Shown in pieces: positions 23,873-30,267 of a stretch of 64,000 bases of DNA; the stretch's first letter is position 1; the number at the start of each line of letters is the position of its first letter. Under the pieces are notes generated by a model. It saw nothing but the letters and a program-made list of their open reading frames with translations. It ran no database searches and was not told the origin of the DNA. A program made the translations under genes and the position numbers. The stretch is from Acrocarpospora macrocephala (GTDB taxonomy: Bacteria > Actinomycetota > Actinomycetes > Streptosporangiales > Streptosporangiaceae): positions 124,001 to 188,000 of the forward strand of contig NZ_BLAE01000013.1 of assembly GCF_009687865.1 (NCBI RefSeq), given 5' to 3'.

Positions 23873-26518
23873 TCACGTCAGGTCGGAGCACTTCAAGGCG
23901 TCGGGGTCCTTGGCGGCTTGGGGGACCCAGCGGACGTTGGCGAAGGAGGCGGAGAATGCGGCCTCCGTGTACACCAGGAACGTTGTGTTGACGTTCTCCA
24001 TGTCGAGGCCGGTCGCCGCGAAACATGCGATCGGGATCTTGACGGTCGCCTTGGTGCCCTGTGTGGCGAGCCCTGTGAACAGGTTGGTTGCGACGACCTC
24101 GGAGAAGCACGGGTAGACGCAGTGCAGGCTGATCACGGTCCGGGCCGCTGGCGGAGCGTGGACGATGGTGTCGAAGACCAGGGCGGAGTCGGCGTTGAGG
24201 TAGGCGCGCAGGTCGGTGCCGCCGGCGGGGTTCTGGAGGTAGATCTGGCCGGGGCCGACGCCGGTCCAGGTCGCCTTGAGTGCGTCGCCCTGGACGTTGA
24301 CGTCGGAGGGCACCACGTTGATCTCGGCGTGCGCGGCGGTGCCGTCGACGCCGATCTCGGTGCCGCCCCAGTTCTCCGGTGATCCGATGAAGCTCCGGTA
24401 CGGCGCGATGTCGGTCCGGTTGAAGAGCTCCAGATCCTCGGTCGCGGTGCCTCCGCCGCCGGTCTGGCCGCACGCGAATTCGGGCGAGGTCTCGTCCAGA
24501 TGCCCGACATTTCCGGATTGGCCGTTGCGCAAGCCGTACCCGAGCGGGAAGAGCGGGTCGTAGTCCTCCGTGCCCGGGTTGAGCGGAGTCTGGCAGGCGC
24601 TCTTCGGCCAGGAGTAGGAGAGTTTGCCGCGGTAGCCGTCACTGTGCCGGGACTCGACGAGCAGGTCGGCGACGCCGCCACCCTCGGTGCCGGGGAGCCA
24701 GGCGACCACGAACGCGTCGGAGCGGTTGAGTTCCTTGTTGACGTAGAGGGGGCGGCCCGTGACGTACACGGTGACCACCGGAGCGCCCTTGCCGGTGACC
24801 TTGTCCAGGACGGCGAGGTCGGCGGGGTAGAGCTTGGCCGCCTCCAGGGTGCGCCGGGACAGGTCGCCGACGCCTTCGGCGTAGGGGGTCTCGCCGATCA
24901 CCGCGATGACCGCGTCGTACGCCGCCGGATCGACCCCGTCACCGGTCTCGCTGAACGTGACGTCGTTGGCGCCGAGAACCTCGCGCAGGCCGCCCAGGAT
25001 GGTCGTGCCGTTGGGGAAGTCGGCGTTGGTGTTCCCTGTGCCCTGCCAGGTCAGCGACCAGCCGCCGGTCTGGTTCTGCAGGCTGTCGGCGCTCTTGCCG
25101 ACGACCAGGACCTTGGCGCGCGAGTCGAGCGGCAGCACCTTGCCCTTGTTCTTGAGCAGGACCTGCGACTCCCGTACGGCCTGGCGGGCCAGGCGCTTGG
25201 CGTCGAGCGCGTCCGCGGAACCGGCCAGCGGGCGGGCGGAGGGCTTGGGGGCGCTGAACAGGCCCGCGCGCAGCTTGACGCGCAGGATGCGGGTGACCGC
25301 GTCGTCGATGCGCGCCATCGGGATCTCGCCGGACTCCACCTGGGCGATGGTGTTGGCGATGAACGCCTTCCACTCGTTGGGCACCATGAACACGTCGATG
25401 CCGGCGTTGACGGCCCGTGCGCAGCTCGCGTTGGTGCATCCGGCGACCTGGCCGATGCCGTTCCAGTCGGAGACGACGACGCCGTCGAAGCCCATCTTCT
25501 TCTTGAGGATCTGGTTCAGGGCGAGGTCGCTGCCGTGGAGTTTGCCCTCGTTGATGCCGAGGTCGGCGTTGGTCCAGCTGTTGAAGGAGACCATCACGGT
25601 CTGGGCGCCGGCGGCGAGCGCGCCGTAGTAGCCCTGGCCGTGGATGTTGATCATCTCGGCTTCGGAGGAGGGGTTAACGCCCTGGTCGGCGCCCTTGAGC
25701 GTGCCGCCGTCGCCGATGAAGTGTTTGGCGGTGGCGAGGACGCCCTTGCTGCCGAGCCGCTGGGAGTTGCCGCCTTGGAGTCCCCGGACGGCCTCGTAGC
25801 CGTACGCGCGGGTGATCCGGGGGTCCTCGGAGAAGCCTTCGTAGGTACGGCCCCAGCGGTCGTCCCGTACCACGGCGAGGGTTGGCGAGAACGCCCAGTC
25901 CTGGCCGGTGGCGCGGATCTGCTCGGCGGTGGCTTCGCCGATGTCGCGGATCAGGCAGGGGTCTTGGGCGGCGCCGAGGCCGATGTTGTGGGGGAAGATC
26001 GTCGCGCCGTAGACGTTGTTGTTGCCGTGCACGGCGTCGATGCCCCAGATGACGGGGATCTTCGTCCGGGTGCCGACCGACGCCTCCCAGTACGCGTCGG
26101 CGAGGCTGAGCCACGCCTGCGGGGTGGCGTGTTTGTCCCGGCCTGGCCAGGAGCCGCCACCGTTCAGCACGGAGCCGATGCTGTACTGCCGGACTTCCTC
26201 GGGGGTGATGGCGCCGATCTCCGGCTGGGTCATCTGGCCGACCTTCTCGGCGAGCGTCATCCCGGCGAGGATCTTCGCCACCCGCTTCTCGTCGGCGGAG
26301 TCGCGGTTGATCCGGCTCTTGACCTTCGGCCAGTCGGACAGCGTGGGCAGGCGTTTCTCGATCCGGGCGCAGCCGTGGTCCATGGCGGGCTGCCCGATCT
26401 CCGGTTGCCTGCCGGGTTTGCCGCTGTCGGCGTTCGCGCTCGGGACGATCCCTCCGGTCAGGAGGGCGAGCCCGGCCAGGATCGCGTACACGCGTGGCCG
26501 GGTGAGGGGTCTGTTCAT
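23873..26518 (-). CDS. Secreted GH3 beta-glucosidase/exo-glucanase
   Basis: The 881-residue glycoside hydrolase family 3 enzyme has a Sec signal peptide (cleavage likely after ANA near residue 30). A TIM-barrel domain carries KHFIGDGGT and the nucleophile Asp in VVSDWNG, and an alpha/beta sandwich domain (to about residue 640) follows. A C-terminal beta-sandwich of about 190 residues begins ATEDLELFNRTDI, as in ExoP-like 1,4-beta-D-glucan glucohydrolases. It should release glucose from beta-glucans outside the cell. Two LacI-like operators precede it and a strong hairpin follows. It stands as a single-gene unit. Confidence 0.95.
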   Translation of the reverse strand: MNRPLTRPRVYAILAGLALLTGGIVPSANADSGKPGRQPEIGQPAMDHGCARIEKRLPTLSDWPKVKSRINRDSADEKRVAKILAGMTLAEKVGQMTQPEIGAITPEEVRQYSIGSVLNGGGSWPGRDKHATPQAWLSLADAYWEASVGTRTKIPVIWGIDAVHGNNNVYGATIFPHNIGLGAAQDPCLIRDIGEATAEQIRATGQDWAFSPTLAVVRDDRWGRTYEGFSEDPRITRAYGYEAVRGLQGGNSQRLGSKGVLATAKHFIGDGGTLKGADQGVNPSSEAEMINIHGQGYYGALAAGAQTVMVSFNSWTNADLGINEGKLHGSDLALNQILKKKMGFDGVVVSDWNGIGQVAGCTNASCARAVNAGIDVFMVPNEWKAFIANTIAQVESGEIPMARIDDAVTRILRVKLRAGLFSAPKPSARPLAGSADALDAKRLARQAVRESQVLLKNKGKVLPLDSRAKVLVVGKSADSLQNQTGGWSLTWQGTGNTNADFPNGTTILGGLREVLGANDVTFSETGDGVDPAAYDAVIAVIGETPYAEGVGDLSRRTLEAAKLYPADLAVLDKVTGKGAPVVTVYVTGRPLYVNKELNRSDAFVVAWLPGTEGGGVADLLVESRHSDGYRGKLSYSWPKSACQTPLNPGTEDYDPLFPLGYGLRNGQSGNVGHLDETSPEFACGQTGGGGTATEDLELFNRTDIAPYRSFIGSPENWGGTEIGVDGTAAHAEINVVPSDVNVQGDALKATWTGVGPGQIYLQNPAGGTDLRAYLNADSALVFDTIVHAPPAARTVISLHCVYPCFSEVVATNLFTGLATQGTKATVKIPIACFAATGLDMENVNTTFLVYTEAAFSASFANVRWVPQAAKDPDALKCSDLT

Positions 26519-26599
26519 AAAGAGTCCGTTCTCGGTCGCAAACGGCTGCCGACACGCCGAATCCTGACCGGGTTACGGTTCTGAGTCAATAACTTCACA

Positions 26600-26609
26600 A
26601 GAGCGCTCT
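26600..26609. promoter_or_regulatory. LacI-type operator 1 of GH3 gene
   Basis: AGAGCGCTCT is a perfect palindrome about 82 bases upstream of the secreted GH3 start. LacI-family sugar repressors of actinomycetes commonly bind such GAGCGCTC cores. A second identical copy lies at 26709-26718. Confidence 0.65.
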
Positions 26610-26618
26610 CTCGCCACA

Positions 26619-26633
26619 GGAAACGACGTTTCC
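26619..26633. promoter_or_regulatory. GGAAACG-A-CGTTTCC inverted repeat
   Basis: A perfect 7-1-7 inverted repeat sits ten bases from LacI-type operator 1 in the same promoter region. Its symmetry differs from the AGAGCGCTCT sites, so a second regulator may bind here. Confidence 0.5.
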
Positions 26634-26708
26634 TAAACCAGATTCCCAAGGCTGTGGCTTATTTTGCGTGTTAGTGCATGTCAGAGGGCTAGTAGCTGTG
26701 GAACTGAG

Positions 26709-26718
26709 AGAGCGCTCT
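26709..26718. promoter_or_regulatory. LacI-type operator 2 of GH3 gene
   Basis: This is the second AGAGCGCTCT palindrome, 109 bases from the first and just before the end of the neighbouring gene. Two identical operators at this spacing allow looping repression of the secreted GH3 gene. Confidence 0.65.
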
Positions 26719-26726
26719 ACATGAAG

Positions 26727-27179
26727 TCAGCCAGTCCGCGTGAAGTCCATGATCCAGTTGGTCTCCCAGGTCTGCTCGCCGTCGTAGGAGAAGGCCTGCT
26801 CCCAGCGGCAGGACGTCGGCGTGATCGCGGACCAGATGAACCGCACCCGGATCGGGCGCCCCTCCCATGTGTCGTCGGCGTAGAACCAGCCCACGCCGTC
26901 GTCGCCGAACCGCCCCACGCACGGGATCGGGTCCATGCCGACCCTGCCGTCGATCCAGTGCAACGACCACAGATCGGTCTTGGCGTCGTAGAGCCGCACG
27001 GTCGCGCCGCTGTAACTCTCGAAGGTGATCTCGTCGAAGTTGCCCGCGCCAGCGAAGAAGCTCCGCACGACCGTGGTGGCCTGGATGTCCTCCCAGTCCT
27101 CGCAACCGACGCCGCGCTTGAGCAGCTTGCGATTGGCCACGTCCCACGTGCCGACCAGGAAATCGAAGTTGTTTGCCAT
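26727..27179 (-). CDS. DUF1579-like hypothetical protein
   Basis: The 150-residue protein starts FDFLVGTWDVANRKL and alternates strands with many Trp and Tyr, as in small calycin-like DUF1579/nitrobindin-type proteins. No function is assigned to this group that I can apply here. ATG 27179 is used; an in-frame ATG at 27209 would lie inside the palindromic operator. It follows the SDR gene on the same strand with the palindrome between them, so it is probably a target of the WYL regulator. Confidence 0.75.
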   Translation of the reverse strand: MANNFDFLVGTWDVANRKLLKRGVGCEDWEDIQATTVVRSFFAGAGNFDEITFESYSGATVRLYDAKTDLWSLHWIDGRVGMDPIPCVGRFGDDGVGWFYADDTWEGRPIRVRFIWSAITPTSCRWEQAFSYDGEQTWETNWIMDFTRTG

Positions 27180-27194
27180 GACCGGACCATATGG

Positions 27195-27227
27195 GTGCTC
27201 CACTGACACGTATTGTCAGTGGAGCAC
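27195..27227. promoter_or_regulatory. Large palindromic operator (14-5-14)
   Basis: GTGCTCCACTGACA and its exact complement flank CGTAT. The 20 bases from 27204 (TGACACGTATTGTCAGTGGA) recur with one change at 28051-28070 directly before the WYL regulator. Recurrence at both ends of the SDR gene argues for a regulator-binding site rather than a simple terminator, though it could do both. Confidence 0.75.
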
Positions 27228-27248
27228 GAACTTCTCGTCACAGGAATG

Positions 27249-27992
27249 TCATATGGTGAAGCCGCCGTCGACGTTGACCGTCGCCCCGGTGATGTACCTC
27301 CCGTCGGCGCTGGCGAGGAATGCCACAGCCGCGGCCACATCGGCCGGTGCCGCATAGTGGCCGAGTGCGGTGAACCCGTTGATCGTGTCGGCGTTGGGGC
27401 CGTCAGCCGGGTTCAGTTCGGTGTCCGTAGGACCCGGGTTCACCAGGTTCACGGTGATCGCCCTGGGGCCCAGTTCGCGACCGAGCGCCTTGGTCAGGCC
27501 GATGAGCGCGGTCTTGCTCATCGCGTACAGCGCGAAGCCGGGAAACACAGCGCGCTCGGCCACGTTGCTGCCGATGTTGATGATCCGGCCGCCGGCCGAC
27601 ATGTGGGGGACCGCAGCTTGTGAAGCGACGAACGGGGCCCTGATGTTGACCGCGACGGTCTGTTCGAACTCCTCCAGGCTCAGCTGCTCCAGCGGTCCGA
27701 GCAGGAACACGCCGGCGTTGTTGACCAGGATGTCCAGCCTGCCCAGCTCACCAGCGACCCGGTCGACCACGGCGGTCATCGCCGCCGGGTCGGCGCTGTC
27801 CGCCTGTACCGCGATCGCCCGACGTCCCGCCACCTTGATCTGCTCGACCACATCATCGGCGCGCTGCTGATTCTGCTGGAACGTCAGCGCCACATCGGCG
27901 CCGTCCTGGGCCAAGCGCAGCGCCACAGCCGCGCCGATGCCGCGACCACCACCGGTGACAAGGGCCACCTTGCCGTCAAGTGCGTTGTTCAT
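27249..27992 (-). CDS. SDR-family oxidoreductase
   Basis: A 247-residue classical SDR with TGGGRGIG (residues 13-20), NNAG and YAMSK catalytic motifs and a C-terminal YITGATVNVDGGF ending, close to 3-oxoacyl-ACP-reductase-like enzymes. It should reduce or oxidise a carbonyl/hydroxyl with NAD(P)H. It is divergent from the WYL regulator with a 78-base gap holding a copy of the palindromic operator. WYL/YafY regulators next to SDRs are common redox-responsive pairs. Confidence 0.93.
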   Translation of the reverse strand: MNNALDGKVALVTGGGRGIGAAVALRLAQDGADVALTFQQNQQRADDVVEQIKVAGRRAIAVQADSADPAAMTAVVDRVAGELGRLDILVNNAGVFLLGPLEQLSLEEFEQTVAVNIRAPFVASQAAVPHMSAGGRIINIGSNVAERAVFPGFALYAMSKTALIGLTKALGRELGPRAITVNLVNPGPTDTELNPADGPNADTINGFTALGHYAAPADVAAAVAFLASADGRYITGATVNVDGGFTI

Positions 27993-28050
27993 GACGAAAA
28001 TCCTGGCCAATAATGGTGCGCCCGTCTGGCGGCGATCGGACGCAGCGTTC

Positions 28051-28070
28051 TGACACGTATTGTCGGTGGA
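28051..28070. promoter_or_regulatory. Second copy of the TGACACGTATTGTC operator
   Basis: TGACACGTATTGTCGGTGGA ends exactly at the ATG of the WYL regulator and differs from the copy at 27204-27223 in one base. The match extends into the right arm (GTGGA) though the left arm is not conserved. Binding here would cover the regulator's own translation start and the divergent SDR promoter. Confidence 0.75.
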
Positions 28071-29042
28071 ATGCGAGCCTCTCGGCTTTTGTCCGTCCTT
28101 CTCCTGCTGCAGGCTCGGGGCCGCATGACCGCGCAGCAGCTCGCCGACGAGCTCGAAGTCAGCGTACGGACCATCTACCGCGACGTGGATTCGCTCCACA
28201 CCGCCGGAATCCCCCTGTACGGCGAAGCCGGGCATCAGGGCGGCTACCAGCTGCTTGACGGTTTCCGTACCCGGCTGACCGGGCTGACCGAGCAGGAGGC
28301 CCAAGCGCTGTTCCTCGCCGGACTGCCCGGCCCCGCTGCCGAACTCGGCCTCGGCGCCCTCGCCGCGACCGCAGAACTCAAGATCGAGGCCGCGCTCCCA
28401 CCGGACCTGCGTGAAGGCTCCCGCCGCATTCGCGAGCACTTCCACCTCGACGCCCCCGGCTGGTACCACGACGGCGACCAGGTCCCCCACCTTCCGGCTG
28501 TCGCGGGCGCGCTCTGGAACAAGCGCATCATCCACGTGCTCTACCACCGCTGGCGCGAGCCGTCCGAGGTCAAGCGCACCTTGGAGCCTTATGGGCTGGT
28601 TCTCAAAGCGGGCAAGTGGTATCTCGTCGCCCGCTGCGAGGAAACGCTGCGCACCTACCGCGTCAGCCAGATCCTCGACCTCCAGGTGACAGACGAGACG
28701 TTCACCAGGCCCCCTGGCTTCGATCTCGCCACGTACTGGCGAGACCACCTGGTCGACTTCCGGGCCCGTCTCATCCAAGGGCATGCCGTGGTACGCCTCT
28801 CGCCCCCCGGACGCGAACGGCTCACCGAAACCATGAGCGCCCAAGTGATCAACGCGGTGAATGAGACAGCGTCACCCCCCGACGAGCTGGGCTGGATCAC
28901 CGCGACCATCCCGATCGAGTCGCTCATCCACGCCCACGGCGAACTCCTCAGACTCGGCGCCGAATGCGAGGTCCTCGACCCGCCCGCCCTCCGCGAGAAG
29001 CTGGCGGCCACGGCGAAGGCACTCGCCTTGCGCTACGCGTGA
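28071..29042 (+). CDS. YafY-type WYL-domain transcriptional regulator
   Basis: The 323-residue protein has an N-terminal DeoR-like winged helix ([20 protein letters not shown]), a central WYL domain with the literal W-Y-L motif in GKWYLVARC, and a WCX C-terminal domain. Such regulators sense small ligands and are often autoregulated. The ATG abuts the palindromic operator, whose GGTGGA is the only ribosome-site candidate. It likely controls itself, the SDR and the DUF1579-like gene. Confidence 0.93.
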   Translation: MRASRLLSVLLLLQARGRMTAQQLADELEVSVRTIYRDVDSLHTAGIPLYGEAGHQGGYQLLDGFRTRLTGLTEQEAQALFLAGLPGPAAELGLGALAATAELKIEAALPPDLREGSRRIREHFHLDAPGWYHDGDQVPHLPAVAGALWNKRIIHVLYHRWREPSEVKRTLEPYGLVLKAGKWYLVARCEETLRTYRVSQILDLQVTDETFTRPPGFDLATYWRDHLVDFRARLIQGHAVVRLSPPGRERLTETMSAQVINAVNETASPPDELGWITATIPIESLIHAHGELLRLGAECEVLDPPALREKLAATAKALALRYA

Positions 29043-29182
29043 CGAGTAAGTCCGACCACGCTGACCCTCGTGCACGTCTTCGGGTAGCACGTGGTCGCAC
29101 AGGTCTTCGGCCCGCGAACCCCGTTCAGCCCGGTCACGAAACCGTCCGGAAGCAGCTCCAGCCCGGAAATGTCGATCGTCAT
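29033..29182 (-). CDS. Cys-rich 49-residue peptide, RiPP precursor-like
   Basis: The frame encodes 49 residues with an acidic, Leu-rich N-terminal part ([10 protein letters not shown]) and a C-terminal part with three cysteines. Cys28, Cys32 and Cys37 are each preceded by Thr, with C-x3-C-x4-C spacing. Leader-like LxLLPD followed by a Thr/Cys-rich core is what lanthipeptide or other RiPP precursors look like. The ATG has TAGGA four bases upstream. It lies 71 bases after the LacI gene on the same strand and its last ten bases overlap the end of the convergent WYL gene. No modification enzyme, protease or exporter is visible nearby. A chance open frame remains possible. Confidence 0.5.
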   Translation of the reverse strand: MTIDISGLELLPDGFVTGLNGVRGPKTCATTCYPKTCTRVSVVGLTRHA

Positions 29183-29253
29183 GTTCCTATGAGAACCAGA
29201 AGATCGATGGTGGCCCAGTCCCACTCGTGCCCGAGATACCCGGCTGAGTGGTC

Positions 29254-30267
29254 CTACCGGGCGACGGCGGTCGATCCCCGGACGACCAGTGATGTGGCGA
29301 GTTCGACGTGATGGGAGTCGATTTTCTCGCCCGCCGCCAGGCGGAGGCCGGTGCGCAGGGCGACGGCGCCCATCTCCCGGAGGGGCTGGCGGATGGTGGT
29401 GAGCGGAGGTGAAGCCATTGGGGCGATCTGGGTGTCGTCGAAGCCGACGATGCTGAGGTCCTCGGGGATGCGCAGGCCCCGCGCCCTGGCGGCCTCGATG
29501 ATGCCGAGCGCGGTCGCGTCGTTGCCTGCGAAGATCGCTGTTGGGGGTTCTGGCAGGTCGAGCAGCGTTGCACCGCCCACCACACCGTCGTGATACTGGA
29601 AATGCCCTGTCTGCACGTAATGCGGGAGCACGACCGCGCCTTCGGCCTCCATGGCGGCCCGATATCCATGCATCCGCGCCTGATGGCAGGCCGCCGTCGC
29701 GTGGCCGCCGATGTAGGCGATCCGCCGATGGCCGAGCGAGAGCAGATGCTGCGTCGCCGCCAGCCCACCCGAGAAGTTCGTCGACCCGATGCTGGTCACG
29801 CGCGCCCGCGGCAGGTTCAACGGATCGATCATGACGAGCGGCAGCCGTGCCCGCGACAGCGCGCTCAGGTGCCCGGTGGTCAGCTCGCTGGTCACCGCGA
29901 TCAACGCCCGCCGCCCGGCGCCGGCCAGATCGCGAGCCCACGCGACCGGCCGCGCGGCCCGCTGCCGCACGCTGACGACGACTGCGACGCCTACATCCGC
30001 TCCCGCCTCCACCGCCCCCTGAAGGATCTCGGTGGAGTACGCGTTGAGCGCCTTGTCGAGCTGCACCTCCACCGTGTCCCGCCCCGAGCTCTCCCCCCGG
30101 CGCGGCGAGGACGCGACATAGTCGTGCTGCACCAGCAGCGACTGCACCAGCGAACGCGTCGCGGGCGCCACGTCGCTACGCCCGTTGAGCACCTTGGACA
30201 CCGTCGCGACCGACACGCCCGCGGAGGCGGCGACGGTGGCCAGCGTGGCACGTCTAGGACTCGGCAT
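29254..30267 (-). CDS. LacI-family transcriptional regulator
   Basis: A 337-residue LacI protein with an N-terminal HTH (TVAASAGVSVATVSKVLNGR) and a sugar-binding core ending in the typical IRQPLREMG...LVVRGSTA segment. ATG 30267 follows GAGGGG at six bases; an upstream ATG at 30291 is less likely. The gene overlaps the 3' end of the GH3 gene by 14 bases, so it is co-transcribed with it. It likely represses the GH3 gene and the divergent sugar ABC transporter through the CGAAATATTTCG site. Confidence 0.94.
   Translation of the reverse strand: MPSPRRATLATVAASAGVSVATVSKVLNGRSDVAPATRSLVQSLLVQHDYVASSPRRGESSGRDTVEVQLDKALNAYSTEILQGAVEAGADVGVAVVVSVRQRAARPVAWARDLAGAGRRALIAVTSELTTGHLSALSRARLPLVMIDPLNLPRARVTSIGSTNFSGGLAATQHLLSLGHRRIAYIGGHATAACHQARMHGYRAAMEAEGAVVLPHYVQTGHFQYHDGVVGGATLLDLPEPPTAIFAGNDATALGIIEAARARGLRIPEDLSIVGFDDTQIAPMASPPLTTIRQPLREMGAVALRTGLRLAAGEKIDSHHVELATSLVVRGSTAVAR

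Noticed and set aside
24500-26584. A 694-codon plus-strand open frame
   Set aside because: It is antisense to the secreted GH3 gene, rich in Val/Gly/Ala/Asp repeats and without any domain pattern.
27195-27227. Simple rho-independent terminator for the SDR gene
   Set aside because: There is no T-run on either strand, and the core recurs at 28051-28070 before a regulator gene, which favours an operator.
29183-29941. Extension of the Cys-rich peptide frame upstream to a 302-codon protein
   Set aside because: The upstream part lies in another frame of the LacI gene and is Arg/His/Pro-rich noise. The ATG at 29182 has its own ribosome site.
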